A stretch of 64,000 bases of DNA from Mactromeris polynyma. Taxonomy: Eukaryota; Mollusca; Bivalvia; Venerida; Mactridae. The position numbers and the translations under genes are program-made. The stretch covers positions 6,510,001 to 6,574,000 of the forward strand of contig JASFXZ010000008.1 of the NCBI GenBank assembly GCA_032209605.1, in the 5' to 3' direction. Each line of letters starts with the position of its first letter. Position 1 is the first letter of the stretch. The notes under the pieces are model-generated. The model saw only the letters and a list, made by a program, of their open reading frames with translations. It made no database searches and was not told the origin of the DNA. Below are positions 1 through 13,700 of this stretch, piece by piece.

Positions 1-132
1 ATTTTATTTGCATGTACATTAAATGTAAACTTATAGCGTCTCTTATTAACTTTCTTTCGACTCTTATTTGTTGTGCAAGTGTATACTCATAGCTTATATA
101 TCATTTAAAGATAGCATAACATAATGAAGTTG

Positions 133-138
133 TTTATT
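133..138 (-). promoter_or_regulatory. Possible polyadenylation signal of the CXC-motif gene
   Basis: The plus-strand TTTATT reads AATAAA on the minus strand, about 45 nt past the stop codon of the gene ending at 181. Position and sequence suit a poly(A) signal, but the region is AT-rich and chance is possible. Confidence 0.35.
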
Positions 139-180
139 TTTTTAAACAATGCATATAATTATTGACTAGATTTGCATATA

Positions 181-1749
181 TTATATTTTGAAATCAACAA
201 CAAATATTGTGTTTGTATCATGCATTGTTGCATAGGAACTAGTTTGATTAATTGTCTGTGTCACTTCCAGATTCATTACTATCATCGTCCATTGCCTCTT
301 TATAGTAGTACATCTATTTTCACAATTACCGGTTTCATTACATTTACAAAATAATGTACATGCTAGATTTGCATTGTTACAACCACATCTATTTGTAACA
401 CAAGGAGTTTCAGAACTACAGCTACAGCTGATGAGCTTCATGACGCATGCTGGAGCTGGTGTTGTGTTGTCTGGTACTGTTACAGGAACAAGTACTTTGA
501 GTGATAAGTCCTTTCTCCACCCAAACAATTCAACATCAAGGTCTGGTGGATCAGGATCGAGTGACGACTTCCATACACATGCTTGAAAATGGGCCCGCTT
601 TACATTAATAATATGTTCTCTTGTTTCAACACCTAGGGCTATTTGTAAAGAAGTTGGCGAGTCTCTAACCATACTTGTAACGATGTTACATATCAGTAGA
701 GATGGTAGAGTATAACTCATCTTCTCCGATATGCATTCCAGTAAGTGTAACATAGTTGGGCTTGATTCTTCTAAAGCAAGATCTTTGTTAATTCTGACAT
801 CGTAGTGGTTCTTATGTGTTTTAACCTTTTTACATTCATCTGTTATTTGTTTCACTATAGCTTCATATTGTACATTTGAGTCTTCCACTTCATCTACACG
901 TAACACAAGAGGAGCATTGCTCTTAAAAATGATAAAACTTGCTAGTCCTGGAGATGAAAATACATACACATCATCACATAGAATATCACACAATTTCTTC
1001 ATAAGACATGGTCTATTTAATTGTCCTCCAAATTTGCAGTATAGGTCATGTAGCTCAACTGATGTCCATAATTTAGTTGTGTCCAATCTCACTTTGTTGA
1101 ATATTTCATGAAATGCTTCGTCGATCTCATTTGTTCCAATTCCTTTAGAAGCATACTTTGTATTTCGAGATCCCATGAAAGACAGTCTACAATCATCATG
1201 GTATCTAGCATCAGCTGCATGAAGATCACTAACCGCTCCCATGACATGTGTCTGGACTTTCTTTGCCCATTCATCATTACGTAATTTACAGACATCTAAT
1301 ATTGTTTCTTTGAAAGGTTTTGTTCCAGGGCGACATGCAGTACGACATATTAGGGCTTTTCGCCATCGTTTAGGATGCTTTGGGTCAGGTTGAATGTTAC
1401 ATTTATTTCCACAAAATAGGCAATGTTCTCTAAAGTTAAATGCAGAAACTTCAGAACGTCGAGAACGTTTTACAGAGGGTTGACTCGTAGATGCGTCAGA
1501 ACATATTCGTTTCAAATAGCGTTCAATATGTAATGGAGATGTGTATGTTGATACACAGTCTTTATGGTATTTTACAGTTAAAGAACTATCTTCATGTAGT
1601 TGCTTTTCTAGCTCAAAATGTAAACAATCTTGTCTATGTTTACTTGATTCAATGATATTTAGAATTCGTTCATTGCCAGCATTTAAAAGCTCTTTATGAG
1701 ACTTGTTACATTTGAACACTCTTGACAGGGACAATATACACGTTTCCAT
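181..1749 (-). CDS. Intronless CXC-motif protein, probably mobile-element associated
   Basis: An uninterrupted 522-codon frame starts at the first ATG after an in-frame TGA, with stop at 181-183. Visible parts: near residues 50-75 a motif ending KYHKDC; residues about 110-195 a second zinc-finger-like block with CLFCG, two further Cys and ADARYHDDC; a middle region of about 220 residues without known motifs; and at about residues 440-485 a Cys cluster spaced C-x-C-x5-C-x4-C-x-C-x6-C-x3-C-x-C-x5-C, close to one half of a tesmin/TSO1 CXC DNA-binding domain. From general knowledge, proteins pairing 'ARYHxxC' blocks with a terminal CXC motif are multi-copy in molluscs and other invertebrates and behave like transposon genes; this is recollection, not a search. 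The lack of introns, next to a gene with 80 exons, fits a mobile origin. It lies upstream of the first visible exon of the giant plus-strand gene and may be nested in one of its introns. Function unknown. Confidence 0.6.
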   Translation of the reverse strand: METCILSLSRVFKCNKSHKELLNAGNERILNIIESSKHRQDCLHFELEKQLHEDSSLTVKYHKDCVSTYTSPLHIERYLKRICSDASTSQPSVKRSRRSEVSAFNFREHCLFCGNKCNIQPDPKHPKRWRKALICRTACRPGTKPFKETILDVCKLRNDEWAKKVQTHVMGAVSDLHAADARYHDDCRLSFMGSRNTKYASKGIGTNEIDEAFHEIFNKVRLDTTKLWTSVELHDLYCKFGGQLNRPCLMKKLCDILCDDVYVFSSPGLASFIIFKSNAPLVLRVDEVEDSNVQYEAIVKQITDECKKVKTHKNHYDVRINKDLALEESSPTMLHLLECISEKMSYTLPSLLICNIVTSMVRDSPTSLQIALGVETREHIINVKRAHFQACVWKSSLDPDPPDLDVELFGWRKDLSLKVLVPVTVPDNTTPAPACVMKLISCSCSSETPCVTNRCGCNNANLACTLFCKCNETGNCENRCTTIKRQWTMIVMNLEVTQTINQTSSYATMHDTNTIFVVDFKI

Positions 1750-3444
1750 TTGGTTTTTTTTACAATTGCACCCTGCTTCGTTTATTCAAAATAAGTAAGT
1801 TCATAGTTGATCCGATAAAGGAATCTGTGTAGAAAGGTGGTTATAACTGTCATCTGTATAAGGAATGCATTTTCTGAGCCCATATTTCTACCATAAACTG
1901 AAATAATAATAAAAAAAACATTCAACTGTATTTCAAGCAAATATTTCGACAGTGCTGTCGCAGATTTGAATAAGGTAATTAAACAAAGATGGAATTTTAA
2001 AGTTTATTTCTAGAACATGCCTCATTAATATATAATTGGATAGCAATACATCTTATATTTTAACTGTCATGCATTTAATATTGTATAATTTGCGTTAATA
2101 ATAAGTACATATGTATAATATACCTGTCAGGATACTGCTACTGTCAGAAAACATTCAGGTTTGTGTTCTTAGGGCAGCTCAATTATCCAACTGAAATAAA
2201 GAACCTTCTTTAGTGGAACTTATCGTTTATCCGGTAACCAGTACCCATCCGACTACTATTACACTTTCTTAAAAAAATTAAAATCTTCCTTTATAGAGGA
2301 GGAATCTTACTTTTTTTATTTTACAAGTCTGACTAAATAGTGACATATTATAAATGTATGTAGAAGTATCTTAATTTATTTAGCAATGTTTATATTTTTC
2401 AATGTATTTGCAAACACTCCCAACAAGGCAAATCTTTAATACCCCTTCATCAAATACATTTTAATTTTTAATGAATTATTTAATAGTGGAAATAATAAAC
2501 ACTAACTTACCTTCAAGAATGAAACAGTAAAGTTGAAAAATGACTCCCACATGTCAGTTGGGGATGAATCAAAGATGTTCAGCATATTTAGCAGAAGAAT
2601 TTTACAAATGGTGTTTTTACAACAAAGGGAAGCTACTTTCGGAATAGGTTAACAACCAGAACCACATTTTCTTACTCCCTTTTGCATTTTATTAATAAAT
2701 GAGCATGTCATACATCATATTCAAACAAATAAAACACAAATTCCTTCATATATTCATTAGTTTCCGTGATTATAGTATAAATTTGGCAAGGTTAGTTCAA
2801 AATGAACTTTTTTCATATTTTTTTTATATTACGGCAGCCATTTTGGTGGCCATGTTAGTTTTTTTATTTAATATTTATGCATATTAAACATATTTAAGAC
2901 CTAAGTAACATAAAACATATCAATTTGCACATTTCTATACCCTTAAAATAATGTAACCAAGAAGATATTTGAATATACTGACAGTATCCAAATTTAGCGG
3001 CCATCTTGGCGGCCATCTTGGATTATTTCAAATTGCCCAAGGGTGACAAAGTGTCATACAACAGATTCTGAGAGAGGACATCTTCCCGAACATTTTGGTA
3101 CCAAAACATTTTGTGTGTACTCCAAAGTTAGGTTCTGCATATATATATCACTGGCTGGCATCTGGACTAACAGTGTTGCAAAGGTTTGTCTCACCCCATC
3201 AATTAGTTTTATTCTGAAAGTGAAACAACAGATGACTTCCATTTCTTAGGGTGTGGAATGACTGTTTGAATGTGTTGAAGCAATGTCCTACATTGCACTA
3301 TTGAATGTACTTAAATAGTTCAATTGGCTAAGCTTTGTTTAAAATGTACAAGAATTTCTAATCAAATGTTCTGACACTTTTGAAAAATGTTCAGTTAATT
3401 ACAGGAATGTGTAGGTAAGGATTTACAAATGATCTATTTCTCAG
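1750..3444. other. Gene-free stretch (intron or intergenic) with short repeats
   Basis: I see no exon of the giant gene here: nothing resembles the missing first half of module 1. Frames present are short and low-complexity. Tandem GGCGGCCATCTTGG-type words occur at about 2997-3022, with a related stretch at 2833-2855; the same word recurs inside the intron at about 41216-41395, so it belongs to a dispersed repeat. The first visible exon begins in mid-module in phase 1, so at least part of this stretch is probably intron. Confidence 0.5.
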
Positions 3445-4719
3445 GTGATTTCCATGCTGACTTTACTGGCCACCCTGGTGGGGAAGGACCAGGTGCTGGA
3501 AGAAATGCCAATCAATATGAAGGTGGTGGTTCTGGTGGAGGTCACGGAGGTCGTGGTGGAAGATGTAAATCTGGATACTATTCAGCATATGCCTATGATT
3601 CTATTTATACACCTGCACAGAAGGGAAGTGGTGGTGGAAACTCTCCATCTGGAAACGGAGGAAGAGGTGGAGGTATGTAATTTAAAAGTTACTGATGTTT
3701 AGTATATTTACAAGTCTTGGTCAGAAGTTATTGCAACAAGATAAGTGATAGGGGCAATGAAAGAGATGCTTACTTCATGTTACAGCAATGAAACTTTAAC
3801 TTGACTGCTTCTTAAATACAAAATACCAATGTGTTGGCATGACTATATTGCTGTCAGGTTGTGTTGAAAGTGCTTATTTCTTTGTTCTTTTGACTTTATG
3901 AGTGGTTACTGCATGCTTGTACCAAATTTGAAAGAAAACCACTGCGAAAATTGTGTCTCAATAATTTCTGAACAAGCCTCGTATTTAGCACTTGACTGGT
4001 TAATGTCACTTAACAAACTGTGAGAGGTTATGTTGTTTTATAGTACTTTTGTGGGGTGTAGTTGTACAGATGTAATTAAGATGTACTGAACTTCTGCAGG
4101 TATTATGCACCTGTATATTGAGGATGAACTGAGAGTAGAGGGACGTTTACACAGTAACGGTGAAACAGGTGGTGACAGTGTGGCAGGAGGTGGTGCTGGT
4201 GGTTCTATATACATTGAAGTCAATCATCTAGATGGTACTGGATCCATTGAAGCTACTGGTGGAAGAGGCGGTAAGGAAATGCCCTTATGTTATACCTTTA
4301 ACATGAAAGTTCTATTTTGAGCTAGCAATGAATGAGCCATTGATTTAAAGATTAATTTATACATGTGTGTCTGTTATTACTTGACCATTATTTGAGTTTG
4401 GATGTTCCCAATAGTTAAATATTGTAGTTACAGCCTTTCACCAATAGACACTGGTCATATACTGGCAAAATTCAGAGTAAAAGTTTAGTTTGATAACCAC
4501 TGAGCTGCACTTAAAAGCTTCAGGAATTGTAAAATATGCTACATAGATTAAGTTAATACTGTAAGAATTTTCTGTATCTAGGTGGTGTTAGGGGAGGAGG
4601 TGGTGGTGCCGGAAGAATTGCTATATACCATGATGACCAGAATCATTTTACCGGTGACTTCTTTGTTTTTGGTGGACAAGGACCTTACCAGCATGGGGGT
4701 GCCGGAACTGTCTATATTG
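3445..4719 (+). CDS. Module 1, glycine-rich half only
   Basis: Exons 3445-3672, 4100-4270 and the first part of 4582-5059. The frame enters in phase 1 inside the module, with GEGPGAG, then GGGSGGGHGG, a YDSIYTP block, GGAGGSIYIE, an acid G-x-G-x-I strand, and GGGGGAGRIAIY, ending GGAGTVYIE. The strand-rich half must lie in exons left of the window or be absent. The three exons correspond to the same three-part split seen in modules 3, 5 and 6. Confidence 0.85.
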
Positions 4720-7700
4720 AATCCCACTTTGTTAACCCTCACACAAGACACTTTATATCAGACAATCAAGGTTACTCAAGTAGCAACAGAATACACGAAG
4801 TTGAACGTCTTAATTTGACTGGAATAAAATCTAATTATCAAAGGACGGTTTACATGCAAAATGGTATCAATGTCACAACTGATGCTCCTTCCTTACATTA
4901 TTCGACGCATACAATATATTATCTCAGCAACATGTTCAGTGATGCAAAGCCAAATGTGAATAACATCTACATGGCTAATAAAAAGGAGGCAACTCTAACC
5001 TTTGATTTGCCATTCAAAACTTATATTGAATACCTGCGAATTTATCCTTACTGTGAAAGGTTAGTTCAATTCTCAATTACATAATTTTCAAAAGCATAAA
5101 AATGGCTGCAAACTTATTTGAAATCTGTTATTGTAGAATACATAATATTATCCACAATGATTAAGGGAACATCAGTTTTGATGATTTTATAGAAACACAA
5201 ATAAAATCAATGAAATTCAGTCCATTTACAAGTGTTACATGTAATGTTTTGGTTTCTAGAAATATGCATATTAACTGGCAGAAAGTTTCAAAAACTAGAA
5301 AATTTTACATTTAAATATTGCTCGTTTTCTGGCAATAATAAGCTACAAAATACACACTTATACATTCCAATGATACTTACACTTGCAGCTCAAGTACATT
5401 TGGGAGTCGTATTACACACTATGCTGCACATGGTTCATTACAAGGAGGATCACCAAAGAACCTTACAGATGGTTATGTTACTACAGATTATTGTGAAACA
5501 CAAAAAGAAATTGACCAGTTTGGCACCATTTATGTTAAAGATAATGTTGACAGGGTAAGATTTTGACCATATTAATTATTGAATGTACACTTTTAACACA
5601 ACATATTGGTAAATGTTTGCAACTGAAGTCAACATTTAGTTCTCTTTTTTTATTGATCATAAACTGTGAAGCTTTCAGAATATTACCCATTCATTGGGTT
5701 TAAAACTGATCATCTGCATGCAAATAAAAATCCCAATTAGTTCAACTTTTTTTTATATTATTTGAATCTATTACAGATTACCTTATTTTTGAAAGCTACT
5801 GGCAGTTATGTGGCTTTGAGTGAGGTAGAGATATATGTTGGTGAAGACCCAACTTCAGTTGTTCAAACCCCATACTCAAATGGACAAGGTGCAGCATACA
5901 TTTTACCAGAGTTATCCACCACAACTTTTGTATTTGACCAGGTTTGTGAGATTGCATTATTTTTATTATCAATGGTTTATCTGCTATTGATTTTCTTCAC
6001 ATGTATACTGATTACTCTATACCAGAGTATTATCAATAAGTCGATAAGTAGACGAGGGTGGCAGAGCTGTTCTCCTAATCTAGAGGTTGTGGGCTCAAGT
6101 CCTACCATGGGTGCAATCCTTGACTTAGTGCTGGTTACCTAACTCAGGAAGCAGTCGATGAAACTGACTTTAGGTTGTGATAAGTTGTTGGAACTTCTTT
6201 CTCATCCAATGTAAAAGAAAGGTTTAAATTTATTTTTAACAATACAGTTTTCATCTTAATGATATGCAGTCTCAATTTTATAGATGGATATACTCGGAGG
6301 AGCCTCTGTAAATCTTGATGGTGTTAACACAAGTATAATTGCCCACAATGTGTTAGGGGATGATACAGGAAGGCTGACATTAAGACGAAATCAGGAATAT
6401 CAGAATACATTGAATAGAACTCTGCAGACATTTGCTGTCCTATCACAGAGAAAGTCAAGTGTCAAATTACCTCCAGAACTTGACTGCAGGGGAATTGATA
6501 TGTATATTAAAGGTTCATATTATAAGCTTTCTTCACTGCATTCACTGATGGTTGTGTAAGGTTTTTGGTTGCTTAATGCTCCTTGCTAGTGATGTAAAAT
6601 TTTAACGACTGCTTGGCAGTGCACAATTTTTTTAACTTTTTATAACCCTATCATTGAAAGTTACTTCATGTCATATGCATGTTATGATAATACTGTCTTG
6701 CATTCAAGTTTACTCTCTAAAGCATCATTTCTTCATTTGCATGGAACTGTAATTCAGGTCAGTTTTAAGTTTTTTGACTAATTAATTTACTTTCATTCTT
6801 CATAACCAAATATTAATCAGATAATGGATGATATTGTATTTGAATTGTATTTAAAAAATATAGTATTACTCTGCTTGAGTATTTACTGAGGCCTTAAATG
6901 TATATGTTCAAAAACTCTGCGTTTGTTCAATTCTTCAATATTGTTTGTATAGACACTTCTATACTGTTGTAGCTTGCAGTATTGGATCATATGATATTTC
7001 AGGTTTCTTCCGAGCGATGGAGAATATAACAGTAAATGCGAGATGCAACTTGACTATTGACCATCATCAACCTACAACCAATGTCATTGATAATCTTGAT
7101 GTGAAAACGTTTGGATCTGTCGCAGTTTTCACTGAGGAGGAAGCGTTGACAACATTGACTGGAACCACACTTACTGTGCGCAGTGGTGCAAGGGTTAGCA
7201 TATTTCCAAAACCTGATCCTTATGTAAACTGGTATGAAGTATTAGTTTGGGAATATTTGTTTGAATACAAATGTAGCAGTAATGTACTTCTATTTTTGAT
7301 AAGATAGAAACACATCTCTTAGATTTGAATGTATGGTGTGACTGGATGTAAACAAGCCCAAGTAATTTTACAAATAGTGGCAAATCTGTTACCAGTTGCT
7401 GGAGCAAAACTACTTAAAAAATGTAAATGTTGAAACAACTAATCTTTGAAAAGATGATTTTTATGTTCAAGTTTATATTACAAAATATTTCAATACTTGT
7501 ATTTCAGCTCACATCAAATGATCTGAAGTTGGACTATTATAATGTCACCATTGAACCTTATGGATTGTTATCTGTTACTGCTGGTTGTCCATATTTCGTA
7601 CAACATGCAGGTAATAACCAGATCACATAATAATTGTCATATTGTTATTTTATTTCATGCAATACATTTCAAACAGGTCTAAACAACACACTTGTGTATA

Positions 7701-10700
7701 TCTAAAAGGTCATTTTGAAACAGTTCTGTATAACAAATGAGCATTCATTTAATTTGCTATTTTAATTTGATATTTTTCATTTCCAATACATGTACTATGA
7801 AATACCCTAGTTATATGTGATACGTTTTGTAGCTCATCTAACTAATACCTGCCAAAAAACGTCATATTTTAATTGTTCTAAAAATTAGCTTCTCTTCATC
7901 TTTTATTGATAACTGTCTTCAGGAGTTGGTGCCGGTCATGGTCACATTGGTGGAAGCTCTGGAGGTGGTCATGGTGGTAACGGAGGTCAAGGTCAAGGAG
8001 CACCTGTTGCTGGGGGCGCCCATGATTCATTCTTGTATCCTACAAAGTTTGGTAACAATGGTGGACATGCACTATTCCCTCACCTTGGAGGTATTGGAGG
8101 TGGTAGATTGTATCTGAAAGTAAATCATACATTGACTGTTGATGGATTCTTGGTTGCTCTTGGTGGTGATTGGAGATCTGTGGCTGCTGGTGGTGGAAGT
8201 GGTGGTACTATTCATATTGAGACTTATACCATGGATGGAAATGGAGATATTGATGCTTCTGGTGGTGCAGGTTATGGTGGAAGTTGGGCTCCACATGGTG
8301 GTGGAGGTGGTGGTGGTAGAGCTACTCTCTACTACATGTACAACTTCTATGTTGGTAAGCTTAAAATTCATATAACAGTATTGTATGTGTATTTCATTTT
8401 ACTTGACTTTAAAATTCATGCCAATGCAAGTTGCAAGATATAATCGTTTACCTTGTAAGATAATTAGTTTACATATCGATAGTTGATATTAATATATGCT
8501 TTTCATTCTGACATAAAATTTGTCACTGTTAACTCTGACATCTAGTATCAAATCGAAAAAACATTCTGTTTAATAGGTGACTTCATCAATCATGGTGGTG
8601 CTGGTGGGAAGAATGCAGAACCTGGCGGACCTGGAACAGTTTATCTTCATAAATTACCTGATCTGAGTAACAATGCCACCATACCAGTTGACTTCAAGGA
8701 CAACCGCACACTCTATCTTAACAATAAAGGCTATGAACCGAGGGACCCATACAGAAACTTGACAGATACATATTCTGCTTATCCAACAGCTAGTGGTGTT
8801 TCATGGATATGGCCTGGACCTTATCCTCCAGCAGTTACTGTTGCCAGTCCTGACATTAACAAAAATGAAGATATTATAGTTGACTACCTTAAGGTTGGTC
8901 TTTCTGCTTGTTTTAGGTCAAACATTCGTTTTGTGAACTTCTGATCTGTATGTTTATTCTATAACATATCCTGGTATCTTGTAACAGAAATACTTGTATA
9001 TGTCTTGTCATTCAGGGTTAAGCCAAATGTTGCCAATTTGTCTGGTCCTGGGTAAATAATCCCTATTCCTCAAACACCTTTCCATTATTGCATAGTCTGT
9101 AATCTAGTTTACTTGGTTGCAGGTATATGAGAAGTCACAGCTGGCTCTGGTAAGATCAAACCATACTTTGAGAATCAACTTGACAATTATGTACACAGAA
9201 GGTGACCGAAGTGGACATTTACATATTGGCTACAATCAGTCTCTTCTCATAGGTATAAATTGTTAATATTTCATGTGTTACATAATAACACCATGTAAGT
9301 AGTAAACAGGTACTTACATTGAACTTGCTGCAGTGAATTTAGCTAATAATTTTGATGAAGGATTTTTCAGTTTCTTATAAAGATGGAATCCCGCACTTCA
9401 TTATTTTTTTCTCAGCTTGAAATCAAACACAGGAGATAGTAACGAGTTCTCTTCCTATATCAGGTTCTAGAGTTCTCTCCCTTTATCCTTTCTATAGTAT
9501 TTCTATTAGAAGGGAAATAGAAGGGGAGATGACTCGTGAAATAGAGACAGTGTCCATCCTTGAATTGTAAGTACATGCATGTTCATGTGTTAAGTTGAAT
9601 CTGATGGACTTGATCAAATTTCAGGCACAGGTGTGTTACCTATGGATATGTCACTTTACCATGGTAGTTTGACAACTCTACAAGGTGAACTCAAAGTTGC
9701 AGGTGTTACGGTTATGGTGGAAGGTGTTTTAAATAATGTGGAAAACATGACAATTGTTGATGGAGGTATGTATGTACTGAAACTGCATCTTATGTGTAAC
9801 AAAACCACATGAATACTACCACTGCTGATCTTAGCATTTTATACTGTGGACTATAAACATATTCTGTATCACTAAGTTTGCATCAAAATGACATTGCATC
9901 AATATTTATTTAAATTGATAATAAGCAGTGTCAAATTATTTAAATGCAGTACAAATAAGTTATGATATTTTATCAGTCATTTTATCAATTACTGTTTTCA
10001 CAAATTTTGTTCAGGTGTCCTAAGGATCAACTACATGATGGATTTAAACTTTCAAAGGATTGATAACATCACGTTTACTGCCTTCAATATAAGAAATCGA
10101 GGGTCACTCATTATGAACAATGATGAATTCCAACATTACATGACGGGAGAAGTGATGCAGGTTTGTGATTGTATTTGTGTCTCTAGGAGTGTAGTGATTG
10201 GGTTTAAAACCATGGTGTTGCTTTGTGTCATTATATGTGGTAATATTGATGGAGCTAGATGGTCTGTTGGTTATAAACATTGTTTTGATGGTATGTAATG
10301 TTTCTGATGTCACAGTTGTGCGAATGTTAATACTTACGAAAGGCAAATTGTTGAAACAGAAGTTTTAACTTTATTCTAAATGTGATTTTGTATATACGTT
10401 GAAGCAAAGCTACCGTAAGTTGAATGTTCCAATTCGATAAATATCTTGACAATTTGTGATTTTTATTTCATTGAATATCAAGGATAAGAAATTGTTAATG
10501 TAATAAATATACAGACTCTCATTCTTATATTAATAATATCATTATCAATTTCATATTATAGATCTTTCCTGGAGGCAAATTGCAAGCCAAGAATTTGAAT
10601 GTTGATGTTGATCTTCTGTTAGTTGATGTGATGGGTACATTTAATGCTGATGAACTGGGACACTGTGACATGAGTAATTGTTTTTCTATTTTTATAAAAT

Positions 10701-13700
10701 ATGTTCTATTGTTGCACTAATATACTCATAGTATTTCATTTTGGCTTAAAATACTGTATTGTAATGTAGAAAAATATCATAGTCTTTATGTATAGAAGTA
10801 TATAAGAATTATTGTTGCATATTTTTAGTTAGTTTATATGTGAATTAACAGAACAGTAGTAAATTATCCTGATTCAGTTGGTCATATCAGAGTTGTTGAA
10901 AGCTGTGAGATCTTCATAACAAAAATAGCCTTGTACTGGTGTTAGACTTGGCTTTGTTGTTAGATGGAAGCAAACCTGTTGTAACACCTTTGGTTGCAAA
11001 ACAATTGATTTTGTTTTCAAATATAAATGTTTTTTTGTATTAACAGAGGGACCAGGAGCTGGCAGGAGTGTTACAGGATCAAACAAAGTGTTGTATGGTA
11101 CTGGTGCAAGTCACGGTGGTGAAGCAGGAGCGGAGAACTCAAATCATGATGCTCCACCTGCCTACGGTAGTTTTATCATGCCAGACAAATTTGGCAGTGC
11201 CGGTGGAGATGTTTCAACATACAAAGGTATTGAAATTACTTGGATAAATGCAATTCTTTAGTATCGGTCCTATTTTAGTGTTGTTCTCGTGAATAAATAT
11301 TTCCTCCTTGGGGGATTAACTTATCTTTCAAACTTACATGAACTACTTGTTTACACCTTAAATGAGTAAGGGTGGAGAGTTCAATCACTGTCAATCACTT
11401 GTCTTAATATGTTTTTCATTTTGTATAAGAAAAATGACATTGTGATCCTTTTGTTGTGGATTATAATAATGATAATATATTCATTATGAATCAATTTAAT
11501 TGAATTATATAGTAAAAATTATTGTATTACTTGTGTAAATATGATGTATACGTTGTTATACCTTACTCTTTATGTATTGAATTGTTCAGGTGGATGTGGT
11601 GGTGGTATATTGATCTTGAATGCTAGAACTGTGATGAAAATAGATGGAACTGTGAGTGCAAATGGTGAGGATGGTGTGACTAGGACAGGTGGTGGATCCG
11701 GTGGTAGTATCTTTATTACAGCTGAAGAGTTAGATGGTTCTGGAACTGTCCAGGTAAGTACAGAATGTTCAGTTTATCCCAGTGATGGTTCCTCTCATAA
11801 TATTGTTTCATTACTCAGATGAATGTTCGTAGTTTTGGTGTTTTAAAGGTACTTCTTAAAATATTTGTTTTCCTACATTTAGCGAATTGATAAGTTACCA
11901 AACTGAAGTACCTAAGTGCAAAACAATTATGAACTTGGGCCTCTGGAATACACTGATAGCTGGGTAATGTTCAACGGTTGTTGGCTTTATTATGAAAAGT
12001 TTAGTCTGTCTGCGATATAAGATGGAAGATTTTAAATATGTTTATTCTATTGTAAAAAAACTTCAATAATGTTTGCATAAAACATTATATGTGTTTCTAA
12101 GTAGAAGTTGTGAAGATAGATGTATTGCAAATATATTTTTTCCATTTTTCATTCAGGTGAAGGGTGGATCAGGTCGTAATGGTGGGGCTGGAGGAAGGTT
12201 GGCAATTGTTTATGGATATATAAACTTTATTGGAGAATATCATTCTAGTGGTGGTGTGGGTACTGGTGGAGAGAACGGGGCAGCTGGTACGGTATTCACT
12301 AAAGATACTGGAGTAAATGGAACAAAAACACTCAAAATCTACAACAGAAAGGGTGATGGGGTATGGTGCTTATTGATGACTACTTATTGTATTTAATTAC
12401 ATTGTATTATTAAAGCCTTGCATGGTCTTAATATGCATAAATATTTAAAATGGTGACCATATCCCTTTTTTCTTATGTTGCAGTGATGTATATGTCTGCT
12501 GGAAGTTAGTTTGATGCAGCCTTGCTTTAGTACATATTGCTACAAGAATAAATTCATTTTTGCTTAACAATACAAATTTTGTGAAAATGTTGATGGTAAA
12601 TATGCTGGTCACGCTTTCCTGCTTGAGTTCAAACTATTCAACTTATGGATGAATTGTAGAATCGTAAGACCAGAATTACCATCCCAGAGAATAAAATTGA
12701 TGACCATGACATTGATACACTTGACCTTGGTGACTACTCTGAAGTTGGCCTCCTAGCAACAGACAATGAGGGAAACCCTGTAACAGGAAGACGTGATTTG
12801 TACCTGCAGGTAAAATGCAACCTATATTTGAAATTTATAAATTTTGATGTTTTCAACTTTTTATGGATGTGTACATATAACTTAGTACATTTACAAAGTC
12901 CACTGGCTTTCACACCTGGAATGTCGATGTAGCTTAATGTAATTTAAAAAAACACTAAGCATGTACTTGGACAAACCAGAGTTGATCATGTCTTGTATTT
13001 GAATTTCAGCTTGTTGAAGGTGACTATACAGCAACAGTTCATGTGGAAGGGGGAATGTATCTAAATATTGATTTCAAAAACTCAGCTGTGTTGTCATTTA
13101 GTGTCGCAGTTTATTCTGTAAGTAATTTTTTAGTTTAATCTATAAAGCATGTCTCTTGTAGCTCCTTTTGTAGGATAACTGACTATTATCATCAGACTTT
13201 GTCATGATGTTAATGGACGTGTTTTGCACTCTAGTAAGTGATAATGAAACTTAATTACTTTATCTACAGCTGCATATTCACCTGTTTCAGATACAAAAAC
13301 TTGACTTTACTGTCACGGAGGTCTGCGTGGGGAGGCACTGTCTTGTGTATGTGGCGTTCCCTGTAGTAACATATTCTCTCTCTTTTAGCCTATTTAAATT
13401 TCATATTCCATCTGCTTGTCCATACTGCACTTAATTGTTTCAAAAAAATATCATACACAATAGGTTACCTTTCAGATTTACTCTCTTCTTCTTACGCTTT
13501 GTTCTGTTTGGGACACCAAATGATTGAATTTGTTTGTTATAAATTACTGCAGGATGGACGAGTAAACTTGCCTTCAGACACCTACCTGAAAGCTGTGACG
13601 GTATATGACTATGGTGGAACTATTACTGGCCTTGAAACATTCAACATATCACGTGGTGGAGCTGTTAAAATCTACCCACCATCTATTGATGATCCACATT

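Noticed and set aside
2699..2887. Short frame with a hydrophobic stretch left of the giant gene
   Set aside because: AT-rich, low complexity, next to repeat words; no start context or homology that I recognise.
6056..6125. Functional tRNA gene at the SINE A/B boxes
   Set aside because: Box-like words are present, but I see no cloverleaf with matching acceptor stem, and a second copy with the same tail shows a SINE.
8072..8371. Antisense frames rich in Ser/Thr opposite the glycine-rich exons
   Set aside because: The complement of GGT/GGA codon runs reads ACC/TCC; these frames follow the composition of the real exons and occur over every module.
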